Positions 52,844-62,221 of a DNA stretch of 64,000 bases are shown piece after piece. The notes beneath the pieces are model-generated. The model searched no databases. It was not told where the DNA came from and saw only the letters and a list, made by a program, of their open reading frames with translations. Numbering within the stretch: position 1 is the first letter of the stretch; every line of letters starts with the position of its first letter. This DNA comes from Pseudomonadota bacterium (lineage in GTDB: Bacteria; Desulfobacterota; Binatia; Binatales; Binataceae): positions 124,001 through 188,000 of the forward strand of contig JAJPHI010000019.1 in NCBI GenBank assembly GCA_021325355.1, read 5' to 3'. The translations under genes and the position numbers were made by a program.

Positions 52844-55639
52844 TCATGGTGCGCCGGCACCACTCGTCCTGCTCGACGAGCCGGGACCGGCGCCGCCGAC
52901 TGCACCGCGATAGACCGGCGGCGGCGAATATGGCGCTGCGGGATACGACAATGATGGCGCGGCGCCGGCACCCCCCGGATAGGTCGCGGCGCCCGCCGGA
53001 GCGCTCGCCGGCGCGTAGGCAGACGGCGCGTATGACGTCGAAGGATAGTAGGACGCGGACCCACCCGGCGCGGCGTAGGTCAAGGGCGGATACGCACTCG
53101 ATGATCCCCCCGACGAGGGCATCGCCGAGTTCGGCAGCGACATCCCGTTGGGGGCGATAGGCGCCGACTGTTCGAGGTCCTCCTGCGGCGAGATCGGCGC
53201 ATTGAAAGTCGGCTTGTACAGGCGTTGGAACTGTGACGGCGGCATCACGTTGACCTCTTTCTTGCCCAGTTCCTTGACGAACCGTTGACGTTCGTCGATG
53301 GCGAGCGCGGCCAGGTCGTCGCGCGATCGGATCACGTGGGGCGTGAGAAAGATCAGCAGGTTATCCTTGGTGGTGTCCTTCGAGTTATCAGTGAACAGAT
53401 TGCCGATAACCGGGATATCGGAAAGGAAGGGGACACCGGTCCGCGCCGTGTCGGTCTCGTTCGAGATAAGACCGCCGATCACCGCCGTGCGATGATTCTG
53501 CACGAACACGGTCGTTGAAGCTGATCGGATGGTCGTGGTCGGACCGAGCGGGTTGGTCGCCTGGTTATTCGTGCCGTTGACGACGTTCGATACCTCTTCA
53601 TAGATATCGAGGCGGATCGAGTCGCCCTCCGAAACCTGCGGCACCATATCCAGGGAGATACCGACATTCTGGCGATCAACTGAGTTGAAAATCTGACCCG
53701 AGAGCGCCGAGTTCGCGGCGGCCGAACCGACGAACGGCAGGTTCTGCCCGACGACAATCATCGCCTCCTCATTATCGGCGGTGAGCAAGGTCGGCGCGGA
53801 AAGAATATTCGCGTGCGTGTCGCTCTGCAGCGCGGTCATCAGCGCGATATCGCACGGCACGACTATCGTGCCGGTCGAAGTGCCGGTGGTGGTCGTGGTG
53901 GTTGAACTGGTGCTCGGGATACTGCAATTGTCGCCCGAAGCCAGACCGACCCCCAGTCCGGTCAGTCCCAGCGGATTGCCCAGGGCGGTCTGCAGATTGC
54001 CCGTGTTGAGGACTCCGACCCCCAGCACGTTACCTCCGATCGTGCCGTTGGCGAGCCAGTTGACGCCGATATCCTTGGTATGTTCGACGCTCACTTCGAC
54101 GATTATCGCCTGAACGAATACCTGAGTTCGTGGAATATCGAGCTGATCAATGACCCGTCTCAGGGTCTCGTAGTCCTGCGGAGCGGCGCTGACGATGAGC
54201 GAGTTGGTCGCGAGATCGGCCGTCACACTGACCGGTTCCTCGAAATCGGTGCCGCGGCCGCCACTGGTGCCGGCGGAGGCGACCGGACCACCCTGACTCG
54301 AACGCGATCCGCCGAGGCCGCCCGACGTCCCGAAACCGCCACCGCCCGCTCCACCAATCCCGCCGCCACTCGAGCCGATCCCGCTGAAGCTCGAGCTCCC
54401 ACCGAGGGCGCCGCCGAGACCGCCGCTGACGCTGCTGCCGAAGCTGCTGCTCGAGCCGAAACCGCTGCCGAAGGCCGATCCGTTGAGATTGCCCAAAGCA
54501 CTGCCGCGGCCGAGCGAGTTCCGGCCGGTGGTCGGCGAAAGCGTGCTCGGTCCGCCGCCCCCACCGAGCAGGCCATTCAAGGTATCGACCATCTCGCTGG
54601 CCGGAGCATATTTCAGATGGACGACGTGGATGCGATAGGTTTCGTTGGGGGCGTGGATATCGAGTTGCGCGACGAGTGATCGGATCTGACGCATCTCGAT
54701 CGGACTGGCGAGAACGATTATGGAGTTGGTGCGCTCGTCGGGCACCACCGCGAAATTGACCGACGCGCCCTGCGCCGAGGGCGCCACCACACCGATTCCC
54801 GGCCGCGCGACCGCGCCGTGGGCTGCGGCCTCGCGCGTGGTCATGATTTTCTCGATCTGCTGCGCGACGTCGTCAGCAAAAGCGAGCTTCAAGGGGATAA
54901 CCGCGACGTCCTGTTGCACGCCCTGCACGTCGAGCGCGCCGATAATCCGCAGCAACCTCTGGACGTTGAAGGCGTCGTCCGTGATGATCAGCGTATTGTC
55001 TTGCGGAAACGCGGCGATGAGCCCGTCATGCGAGACCATCGGCTGGATCACGCTCATGATCGAGGCCGCATCGGTATTGCGCAGACGCACCATCCGCGTG
55101 ACGTACTCGTCGCCCTGCGTCAGGCCTGGTTGCTGTGATTCGGTGAGGGCTGCCGATTGCCGGACGTCGCGGGCGGGGACAATCTTGATAACGGGTCCGG
55201 CCTGTTGCGTCGTAAATCCCTTCAGTTGCAAGACTGATTGAAAGATGGAATAAGCCTGGTCCGGCGTCACTTTGGTCGGAGAAATGATACTGATCTTGCC
55301 ACGTACGTTTTCGTCGACCACGAAATTCTTGCCGGTGATCTCGCTGATGAAGTTGGCCAGCACCGGGATATCGACGTTCTGGAAATTCATCGTGATAAGG
55401 TCTTGAGGTCCCGGCCGGCTCGACGCGCCACTCTCGGACGGTGCGCCGCCAACGGCTACCGACGTGGCGGCAGCGCCGGGCGCTTCCGGCATCGCGGCGG
55501 CGGGTGTCGCCGGCGCGGCGGCCTCGGACGAATCGGAATCGTCATCGTCGGACGAGGAATCGTCCTGCGCGCGCGCGGAAGCGATCACCAGGCACACTAT
55601 CAGCATCATTGCGAATGGTACCGTCCACCAACGTTTCAT
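52844..55639 (-). CDS. gspD: type II secretion system secretin GspD
   Basis: 931-residue outer-membrane channel. It has a signal peptide (cleavage after ASARA), an acidic Ser/Asp linker, N0 (about 80-155), N1 and N2 modules, then N3 interrupted by about 100 residues of Gly/Ser repeats (GGGFGTSGGLGGS and similar). The secretin domain includes NILSAPTLLTADNEEAMIVVGQNLPF, VIGGLISNETDTARTGVPFLSDIPVIGNLF and LLIFLTPHVI. The last 110 residues are a Pro/Ala/Ser/Tyr-rich tail in the place of the usual pilotin-binding S domain. No other gsp gene is in the window, so it seems unlinked or at the edge of a split cluster. Confidence 0.9.
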   Translation of the reverse strand: MKRWWTVPFAMMLIVCLVIASARAQDDSSSDDDDSDSSEAAAPATPAAAMPEAPGAAATSVAVGGAPSESGASSRPGPQDLITMNFQNVDIPVLANFISEITGKNFVVDENVRGKISIISPTKVTPDQAYSIFQSVLQLKGFTTQQAGPVIKIVPARDVRQSAALTESQQPGLTQGDEYVTRMVRLRNTDAASIMSVIQPMVSHDGLIAAFPQDNTLIITDDAFNVQRLLRIIGALDVQGVQQDVAVIPLKLAFADDVAQQIEKIMTTREAAAHGAVARPGIGVVAPSAQGASVNFAVVPDERTNSIIVLASPIEMRQIRSLVAQLDIHAPNETYRIHVVHLKYAPASEMVDTLNGLLGGGGGPSTLSPTTGRNSLGRGSALGNLNGSAFGSGFGSSSSFGSSVSGGLGGALGGSSSFSGIGSSGGGIGGAGGGGFGTSGGLGGSRSSQGGPVASAGTSGGRGTDFEEPVSVTADLATNSLIVSAAPQDYETLRRVIDQLDIPRTQVFVQAIIVEVSVEHTKDIGVNWLANGTIGGNVLGVGVLNTGNLQTALGNPLGLTGLGVGLASGDNCSIPSTSSTTTTTTGTSTGTIVVPCDIALMTALQSDTHANILSAPTLLTADNEEAMIVVGQNLPFVGSAAANSALSGQIFNSVDRQNVGISLDMVPQVSEGDSIRLDIYEEVSNVVNGTNNQATNPLGPTTTIRSASTTVFVQNHRTAVIGGLISNETDTARTGVPFLSDIPVIGNLFTDNSKDTTKDNLLIFLTPHVIRSRDDLAALAIDERQRFVKELGKKEVNVMPPSQFQRLYKPTFNAPISPQEDLEQSAPIAPNGMSLPNSAMPSSGGSSSAYPPLTYAAPGGSASYYPSTSYAPSAYAPASAPAGAATYPGGAGAAPSLSYPAAPYSPPPVYRGAVGGAGPGSSSRTSGAGAP

Positions 55640-55860
55640 TCGCGTCCTACCCCCAAAACTGCGGAGTTTGAGCGAGTCTATCGGCGCCGTCCCGACGCGG
55701 CAACCGGCCCCGGCCGTTGCAAAGGCTGGACGGCTTCGGGACTATAAAAATTCAGCCTCAACTACTACTTGGCGAATGCTTTACGAACAAGTAACTTTTT
55801 GCGGCTCGCCAGAGGATCGGAAAGGGCGCACGGTCGGAGACGGCGCGCGCAAGGCTAAGC
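55640..55860. other. divergent intergenic region, gspD and lolC/E
   Basis: 221 bases that must hold both promoters. I see no convincing consensus promoter, hairpin or small gene. Confidence 0.4.
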
Positions 55861-57138
55861 GTGCGTTTTGAACTGTTAATCGCGGCTCGCTATCTCCGCA
55901 CCCGCCGGCGCGATCGTTTCGTTTCGCTGATCGCGGCGATCTCGCTCGGCGGCATCGCGATCGGCACTTTCGCCCTGACCGTGGTGCTGGCGGTGATGAG
56001 CGGCTTCCAGGAGGATCTGCGCGATCGCCTGCTCGCCTTTAACCCCTACGTGAGGCTGACCGCCAGCAACCCCGATAGCGGTTCGCTCGATCAGCTCGCC
56101 GCCAGGATCCGTGGTTTGCCCGGCGTCGTGAATGTCGCGCCCTACGCCGCCTCGGAGGTGCTGACGGTCTCGACGACGCCCGAGGGCGTGCCGGCCTACG
56201 TTGCCGCCGGCGCGCTGCGTGGCCTCGACCTTACCGATCAACAGTCGGCGCATGACCTGCAGAGCACGCTCACGGTCGGCGCGATCGCCTCGCTGGCAGA
56301 TACCCATCCCGTGGTTATCACCGAGCAGAAGACTCGGCGTACGGTCGCTTTACCCGGAGCAATCATTGGCAAAGATCTGGCTGCGGAGTTAGGCGTGGCC
56401 CCGGGTATCCCGATTATCGTCATTTCGCCGGCCAGTCTTGGTCCGGGCGCCACGCCGCGATTGCGGCGCTTTCTCGTCACCGGGCTGTTTCACTCGGGGA
56501 TGTACGAATACGACTCGTCATTGATTTTCGTCGGCCTGCCAGAAGCCCTGCAGTTGCTCGGCGGCGACCCGCAACTCGAACGCGGCCTCGATATTAGGAC
56601 CCGCCATCTGTTCGACGCGCCGCGGGACGCGCAGCGAATCGCTGCGGTTGCCGGAGCGGGCTTTACGGTGAGCGACTGGACAGAGGCCAACGCCCCGCTT
56701 TTTTCCGCGCTTAAACTCGAGAAGTTCACCTACTTCGTGGTCCTGCTGCTGATAGTGCTGGTCGCGGCTTTTAATGTTATCGCCACGCTCGTGATGGTGG
56801 TGATGGAGCGGCGCAAGGAAATCGCCATCCTGCGGGCGATCGGCGCGCGGCCCCGCGCCGTGATGGCGATCTTTCTCGCGCAGGGCACCGCGCTCGGTGT
56901 CGGCGGCACCGCGGTCGGGGTAACCGCGGGCTGGCTCTTCACCGAACTCATGAACCGCTATCATTTCATCCGTCTGCCGGCTGACATGTTTATCATCAGT
57001 GCGGTACCGGTCCGCTTATATGCCGTGAACTTTTATGCGGTGGCGCTGGCCGCGATCGGGCTGTGCGCGGTGGGCGCGCTTTACCCCGCCTTGCGCGCCC
57101 GCGCCCTGCGCCCGGTCGAGGTGCTGCGTTATGAGTGA
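55861..57138 (+). CDS. lipoprotein-releasing ABC transporter permease LolC/LolE
   Basis: 425 residues, inner-membrane part of the Lol system that extracts lipoproteins for the outer membrane. It has the typical start FELLIAARYLRTRRRDRFVSLIAAISLGGIAIG, one helix, a large periplasmic domain (about 50-270), then three helices starting at FTYFVVLLLIVLVAAFNVIATLVMVVMERRKEIAILRAIGA. Only one permease gene is present, so it probably works as a homodimer (LolF type), unlike E. coli LolC plus LolE. GTG start. It overlaps the lolD gene by 8 bases. Confidence 0.9.
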   Translation: MRFELLIAARYLRTRRRDRFVSLIAAISLGGIAIGTFALTVVLAVMSGFQEDLRDRLLAFNPYVRLTASNPDSGSLDQLAARIRGLPGVVNVAPYAASEVLTVSTTPEGVPAYVAAGALRGLDLTDQQSAHDLQSTLTVGAIASLADTHPVVITEQKTRRTVALPGAIIGKDLAAELGVAPGIPIIVISPASLGPGATPRLRRFLVTGLFHSGMYEYDSSLIFVGLPEALQLLGGDPQLERGLDIRTRHLFDAPRDAQRIAAVAGAGFTVSDWTEANAPLFSALKLEKFTYFVVLLLIVLVAAFNVIATLVMVVMERRKEIAILRAIGARPRAVMAIFLAQGTALGVGGTAVGVTAGWLFTELMNRYHFIRLPADMFIISAVPVRLYAVNFYAVALAAIGLCAVGALYPALRARALRPVEVLRYE

Positions 57139-57859
57139 TAAGGCGCGTGCGCTCGCGCCGCGCGTCGATCCTTCGCCGCTGCTGCGCGCCCAGCGAATCG
57201 CCAAGTCCTTTTACGAAGCCGGCCGCGAGATCGTGGTTTTGCGCGAGCTCAATCTCGACGTGGCGGCGGGCGAAGAAATCGCCATCGTCGGCCAGTCCGG
57301 AGTCGGCAAATCGACTTTGCTTCATGTGCTGGGAAGCCTCGAGGTTCCGACCGGGGGCACGATTCTGTTTCAGAACGAAGATGTCTTCGCGATGGACGAT
57401 CGGCGCACCGCCGAATTTCGCAATCATCAGCTCGGCTTCGTGTTTCAGTTTCACTATCTGTTGGGCGACTTCACCGCTCTCGAAAACGTGATGATGCCCG
57501 CGCTGATTGCCCGTCTGCCTGAAAAGGAGGCCGCCGAGCGCGCGGCCGAGATGCTGGCGCTGGTCGGGCTCGGCGACAAACTTCATCGCCGACCCGCCGA
57601 AATGTCCGGTGGCGAGCAACAGCGCGTCGCCGTCGCCCGCGCCGTCGTCATGCGCCCGCAACTGGTTCTCGCCGACGAACCGACGGGCAATCTCGATCCG
57701 CATACTGCTGATGAGGTCCACGGGCTTCTGCACGATCTGAATCGCCGGCTGGGATTGACGCTGATTGTCGCGACGCACAACGAACGCCTGTCGCGGAGCA
57801 TGGGACGGACGCTGCGCCTGCGCGACGGTCAGCTCTTCGACGAGCCGCGCAGTGCGTGA
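57131..57859 (+). CDS. lolD: lipoprotein-releasing ABC transporter ATPase LolD
   Basis: 242 residues. Walker A is GQSGVGKST, the ABC signature MSGGEQQR, and Walker B LVLADEPTGNLD, followed by the switch His in ATHNE. The Q-loop is FVFQFHYLLGDFTALENV, as usual for LolD. The ATG at 57131 overlaps the permease stop, which couples the two. GTG-independent starts further up lie in the permease frame and were left out. Confidence 0.93.
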   Translation: MSDKARALAPRVDPSPLLRAQRIAKSFYEAGREIVVLRELNLDVAAGEEIAIVGQSGVGKSTLLHVLGSLEVPTGGTILFQNEDVFAMDDRRTAEFRNHQLGFVFQFHYLLGDFTALENVMMPALIARLPEKEAAERAAEMLALVGLGDKLHRRPAEMSGGEQQRVAVARAVVMRPQLVLADEPTGNLDPHTADEVHGLLHDLNRRLGLTLIVATHNERLSRSMGRTLRLRDGQLFDEPRSA

Positions 57860-57997
57860 GGTTCTACTCGCGCGCCGCCGTCGCGCGGACCGCAGACTTT
57901 CGCTTCGCACCGCGTCCGGCGGCGATCGCGCTCGACTCGGCGGGCTGCCTCGGCTATCTTCAAGCCGCCGATTTTGGCGGGGAAGCCCAGGACGCAC

Positions 57998-58654
57998 ATG
58001 AGAACGATCATCGACGAAATTGACCAGGTCGTGGCAGGGCGCGCGCTGCTGAACCATCCTTTTTATCAAGCCTGGACCGCAGGAACCCTGAGCCGCGAAG
58101 CTTTGCGCGACTATGCGGCGCAATATTACCGTCACGTCGAGGCCTTTCCGCGCTATCTGAGCGCGGTTCATTCGCGCTGCGACGATCGGTTCGTGCGTCA
58201 GGCATTGCTTGAAAATCTGATCGAAGAGGAGCGCGGCCCCCGGAATCATCCCGAACTGTGGCTGCGCTTTGCCGAGTCGCTTGGGGTTTCGCGCAGCGAG
58301 GTGCAGGCCGCCACACCCCGCCCGACGACTGAGGATCTCGTGACGACGTTTCACCGACTGGCCCGCGAGGGTTCCGTCGCCGACGGCCTGGCCGCGCTCT
58401 ACGTTTACGAATCGCAGATGCCCGCGGTGTCGGTCGCCAAGATTGACGGCCTCCGGCGGTTCTACGGCTTTGTGAACGAGGATTCTTACGCCTTCTTCAG
58501 CGTCCATCGCGAGGCCGACGTCGACCATTCACGCACCATTGCGGGGCTCCTCGAGCGTTCGTGCTCATCCAGAGTCGAGTCCGACGTAGTCGGTGCGGCG
58601 CGGCAGGCGGCCGAGGCACTATGGTCGATGCTCGACGGTATTCCGCTCGGTTAG
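57998..58654 (+). CDS. CADD-family protein, probable non-canonical pABA synthase
   Basis: 218 residues of the PqqC/TenA-like fold. It resembles CADD, which makes p-aminobenzoate for folate by consuming its own tyrosine and a lysine at a di-metal site. All key positions of chlamydial CADD, as I recall them, are found shifted by four: Tyr23 (HPFY), Glu77, His84, Glu138 (YESQ), Lys148 (AKIDG), His170, Asp174 and His177. The ATG at 57998 is nearest to the family start. No pabABC gene is in the window. folC lies 26 kb away. A PqqC-type oxidase is less likely. Confidence 0.82.
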   Translation: MRTIIDEIDQVVAGRALLNHPFYQAWTAGTLSREALRDYAAQYYRHVEAFPRYLSAVHSRCDDRFVRQALLENLIEEERGPRNHPELWLRFAESLGVSRSEVQAATPRPTTEDLVTTFHRLAREGSVADGLAALYVYESQMPAVSVAKIDGLRRFYGFVNEDSYAFFSVHREADVDHSRTIAGLLERSCSSRVESDVVGAARQAAEALWSMLDGIPLG

Positions 58655-58701
58655 TGCCCCGTAGGCGGCGGTCACGCTTTCGCCTGATCGGCGATCGCGG
58701 A

Positions 58702-59196
58702 TCAGCTTGCCGCGCGAGGCCGCGCGCGATCGCTCAAGATAGCTTCCAGTAAACGGCGACTCGACTGGTAGATACCCGGAGCCTCGCTCTCACGCGGCCC
58801 GGCGACGTTAAGTATCAGGTCGTGGGGCAGCCTCTGCAGCCACGCGCGAACGCGCGGCGCGGCGGCAGGATCGTCGGCGCGCACCAGCATCAACGGTCGC
58901 TCGAGTTGTTTCGCGATTGCGATCGTCAGTTCAGTTCCGTGGGAGACGCTTTCGCGGCCGCCTAGCAGAATCAAGGTCGCGTCGCTGTCGCGTGCGTTCA
59001 GCCGCGTGCGCTCGGCGGGATCGGCGTCGGCAGTCGGCCGCATCCGCGGATACCTGGGCAAAATCCCCGGCGGGTCCGGATAATCCTCGGCCCAGCCATC
59101 TTTCGGTACCCATCCCCCGTATTCGAGGCCGAGCGCGATCGCGCTATCGAGAGCGGCGCGATCGACACCGCTCTGTCCGCCCGAGACGATTTTCAT
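58702..59196 (-). CDS. putative molybdenum-cofactor carrier protein
   Basis: 164 residues. MKIVSGGQSGVDRAALDSAIALGLEYGGWVPKDGWAEDY is the hallmark of the MoCo-carrier family, a Rossmann-like fold related to lysine decarboxylase-like (LOG) and DprA proteins. It continues with DATLILLGG and SHGTELTIAIAKQLERPLMLV. It may hold or protect molybdenum cofactor, though for most members this is not shown. No molybdenum enzyme is adjacent. The ATG at 59196 fits the family. Confidence 0.78.
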   Translation of the reverse strand: MKIVSGGQSGVDRAALDSAIALGLEYGGWVPKDGWAEDYPDPPGILPRYPRMRPTADADPAERTRLNARDSDATLILLGGRESVSHGTELTIAIAKQLERPLMLVRADDPAAAPRVRAWLQRLPHDLILNVAGPRESEAPGIYQSSRRLLEAILSDRARPRAAS

Positions 59197-59273
59197 CGAG
59201 CGACGGCGCCCCGGCCTCCTCCGTTCGGTGAACAGCAAGAGGCCAGGAGCGCGATTGGATGATACAGCGTCCG

Positions 59274-60953
59274 CTAGTTGCCGGAACGAAGCACCTGGCC
59301 CGGCAGGACATCGCCGGCGCGTCCATGCTCGTAGAGTGCCTGTCCGTTGACGATCACGTGCTCGACCCCGCGCGCGGGCATCACCAGGCGGCGTCCGCCG
59401 CCCGGCAGATCATGGCGCATCTCGCCGCGCTTGTTGGAGCCGATGGTGTTGTAGTCGAACACGACCACGTCCGCGGCCATCCCCGGACTCAACCGTCCGC
59501 GGTTCCGAATGCCGAAGTAGTCGGCCGGTTCCGAGGTTATCCGTTTGATGGCGTGTTCGAGGGTGAGCGCCTGGCGATCGCGAACCCAGGTACCGAGCAG
59601 GTACGTGCAATAGCCGGCATCGCACAGCATATCGACGTGCGCACCGCCGTCGCTCAGGCCGATCATCGTGCGGGGATCGCGCAATAACTCGGGAATGCGG
59701 CTCTCGTCGGCATTGAACAGCTCGAGCGAGAACTCGACCGCCAAATCGTCCTCGATGGCGAGGTCGAGAAATGCGTCGAGCCCGTCGCATCCGAGGCGCT
59801 GCGCGATCTCCTCGACGGTCTGTCCGATCAACGCCTGAATCGCCGGGCTGCCCGCTTCCTTGACCACCAGCCGCTCCCAGCGATTGGTAAAGATTCCCGA
59901 GCGTCGCAGGGCGTCGCGGGTCTGATTGCGGAATTCCGCGTCGCCGTAGATCTTCTTCTGTTCTTCGCGCGGCTGATTGAAGACCCTGCCCCAGCATTGG
60001 AGATTCGCGAAAATAAAGGGATTGCGCAGGTTGATCTCGACCACCAGGGGTCGGCAGGTGACCTGCGGCACCCCGCCGCGACGAATCAGCGGCTCGACCT
60101 TGCGCAGCGAATCCTGGCAGGCCTCCGGCAGGTCGTCGCGGTTGAGCAGGGCGAGCCACGTCACGGGGCGGCCGCTCTCGGTCAGCATAAAGTCGAGGAA
60201 CTCGGCCTCCTCGTCGGATACCACCGAGACGTTCTTGGTCAGCACCATCTCGATCGTGCCGCGGCCCAGTTCCTTCAGAACATTGGCGTAGGCCTTGTAC
60301 TCGTCGCGGCTCGCGTTGCGGCAGGCCAGCGGACGGCCCTGGTAGCCGATATGCTGTGGCGCGGTGGTCGTGGTAAAGCCAAAGGCGCCGGCCGTCACGG
60401 CCTCCTTGAGCAGCGCTTTGATCCGCGCGGTTTCATCGGGCGTGGCCGCGCGCTCCATCGATTCCTCGCCCATCACATAGTGACGAAACGGGGTCAGCGG
60501 GGCGAGAAATCCAAGGTTAATCCCGCTGCCGCGCCGCGCCGCCGCCTCGAGGTATTGCGGATAGGTCTCCCACTCCCACTTGATGCCCTTGCTCAGGACT
60601 TCGAACGGAATCGCCTCGACGTTCACCAGGTCCCACGCCGCAATCTCGCGAATGGCCGGCTTGCAGGGCGCGATACCGACGCCGCAATTTCCCATCATCA
60701 CGGTGGTCACGCCGTGCCACGATGATGAAGTCAGGTAGGGATCCCAGCAGATCTGCGCATCATAATGGGTATGCGGATCGACGAAGCCGGGCGCGACGAT
60801 CAAATCGCTGGCATCGATCACCCGCTTGGCGCCCTCATTAACCTTGCCGATTTCGGCGATCACGCCCTGGGCGATGGCGACGTCGGCGCGCCGCGATGCT
60901 GCGCCGGTTCCGTCCACCACGGTGCCATTTTTAATCAACAGGTCATAGGCCAT
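59274..60953 (-). CDS. N-acyl-D-amino-acid deacylase-like amidohydrolase
   Basis: 559 residues of the amidohydrolase superfamily (D-aminoacylase group). The first metal site is in VDPHTHYDAQI, and the GNCGVG element follows. The C-terminal LSDGGAHVDML supplies the catalytic Asp, and YFGIRNRGRLSPGMAADVVVFD closes the barrel and small beta domain. It could hydrolyse N-acyl-D-amino acids or related amides; the exact substrate is open. The ATG at 60953 has GGAGG 8 bases upstream; the frame upstream is not conserved in character. Confidence 0.87.
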   Translation of the reverse strand: MAYDLLIKNGTVVDGTGAASRRADVAIAQGVIAEIGKVNEGAKRVIDASDLIVAPGFVDPHTHYDAQICWDPYLTSSSWHGVTTVMMGNCGVGIAPCKPAIREIAAWDLVNVEAIPFEVLSKGIKWEWETYPQYLEAAARRGSGINLGFLAPLTPFRHYVMGEESMERAATPDETARIKALLKEAVTAGAFGFTTTTAPQHIGYQGRPLACRNASRDEYKAYANVLKELGRGTIEMVLTKNVSVVSDEEAEFLDFMLTESGRPVTWLALLNRDDLPEACQDSLRKVEPLIRRGGVPQVTCRPLVVEINLRNPFIFANLQCWGRVFNQPREEQKKIYGDAEFRNQTRDALRRSGIFTNRWERLVVKEAGSPAIQALIGQTVEEIAQRLGCDGLDAFLDLAIEDDLAVEFSLELFNADESRIPELLRDPRTMIGLSDGGAHVDMLCDAGYCTYLLGTWVRDRQALTLEHAIKRITSEPADYFGIRNRGRLSPGMAADVVVFDYNTIGSNKRGEMRHDLPGGGRRLVMPARGVEHVIVNGQALYEHGRAGDVLPGQVLRSGN

Positions 60954-61176
60954 CGACGCTACCTCCGTTAAGTGACGTGCAGGCGGTATCGGTCCCGCCG
61001 CCATCTTTGCCGCTGACTGTCTTTCGCTTCTAACACAGAGGAATATCAATTAGATAGCGCGAGCGCGCCCACCCGGCAGGCGCGCCGAGCCGTCACCTTC
61101 CAGCATGGCAAATGCTCCCGGCGACGTTCGCGAAGGACGGAATCCGCCCGACGCGCCCGCGGCCCGCGCCGCCGGC

Positions 61177-62169
61177 TTATTCATGAGCTTGCGGCGGGTT
61201 GCCTTTCAGCCGATAAACTGCGCCGGTCTTGGTCGTTCCGATCGAGACCCAGTCGCCGCCAATCTCCTGGAGCCGGATGAAGAAGCGCCGACAGCGGTCG
61301 ATGGCTTTTTCATGGAGGTCGCTCGAACGTTGAAACTTGCACTCGTAAGAGAATTCGCCGACGAGCAATTTGTGATGGCCGCGCTCGCGCCATAACGCGG
61401 CGTTGCACTTGGCCACCACCCCTTTGCCGAAATCCAGCTCGCCGAGCTCCTGCAGGACCTCCTCCACCACCGTGTGATTGACCAGATCGATCTTCCGGCT
61501 CTTTTCATCGCGCAGCATCGCGAGCGCCGGAAACAGATTGGCGAGTTCCACCACCGAAGTCCCATTCAGCTTCTGCGCGCGATCGAGCGTGAACTGCACG
61601 TTGTGCGAATAGAGCATCCGGATGCCGCCGACGCGGTCGCGCAAGGGCAGCGCCTCGGCCTTGAACTTGATCAGGTAGGCGACGGGCACGTTCGGACGCA
61701 CGTCGGTGCGGGCCGAAGTCGCGTAATCCGGGTGGCGGAATTTGAACACCACTTCGGGATCGCCCACCGGAAACCCGTCCTCGTAGAGCACGCGCCGCCG
61801 AAGAATGAACGAATGGTTGTAGAGCGCGAAATTTTTAGTATCGAGAAAGATGACCTCGCGAATACGCGGACGCAGGTTCTTGTAACCCTTGGCCGAAAAG
61901 CCCACGCCCTCATCGTCTGCCGCCCGCCGCACCAGTTTGGCGTACTCCTGGAAACTCGCGACGGAGCTGAAAAAGTCCGGCTTCAGGATAATCTTGCACT
62001 CGAGATAATGGATCTGATCGAGAGGGCTGCCGTCACTGTACGTGGCGCGCGCGAGATCGAACTCGGAAGGCACCCTTGCGCCTGCGGCCATAATTTTACC
62101 CTTGCGAGCGCTTCCGGCCTGACGTCTTTCCCGGGCAGTCGGCCGAACCGCGGACGGTTTCCGCTTCAT
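61177..62169 (-). CDS. unknown protein, possibly CYTH-like fold
   Basis: 330 residues, or 304 if started at ATG 62091, which has AAGGG 8 bases upstream. The first 26 residues are very Lys/Arg-rich. The core shows features of triphosphate-tunnel (CYTH/VTC) proteins: an ExK start (HYLECKI), FLDTKNFALYNHSFILRRRV, VFKFRHPD, IKFKAEAL and, late, EFSYECKF with alternating charged residues on strands. The match is by eye and weak. No neighbour suggests a role; it lies between an amidohydrolase and the chromate transporter genes on the same strand. Confidence 0.6.
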   Translation of the reverse strand: MKRKPSAVRPTARERRQAGSARKGKIMAAGARVPSEFDLARATYSDGSPLDQIHYLECKIILKPDFFSSVASFQEYAKLVRRAADDEGVGFSAKGYKNLRPRIREVIFLDTKNFALYNHSFILRRRVLYEDGFPVGDPEVVFKFRHPDYATSARTDVRPNVPVAYLIKFKAEALPLRDRVGGIRMLYSHNVQFTLDRAQKLNGTSVVELANLFPALAMLRDEKSRKIDLVNHTVVEEVLQELGELDFGKGVVAKCNAALWRERGHHKLLVGEFSYECKFQRSSDLHEKAIDRCRRFFIRLQEIGGDWVSIGTTKTGAVYRLKGNPPQAHE

Positions 62170-62221
62170 CGCAGCTTATGCCTGGTCGCCCTTCATTAGA
62201 AAGCTTTTTTTGGTCGCGCGC

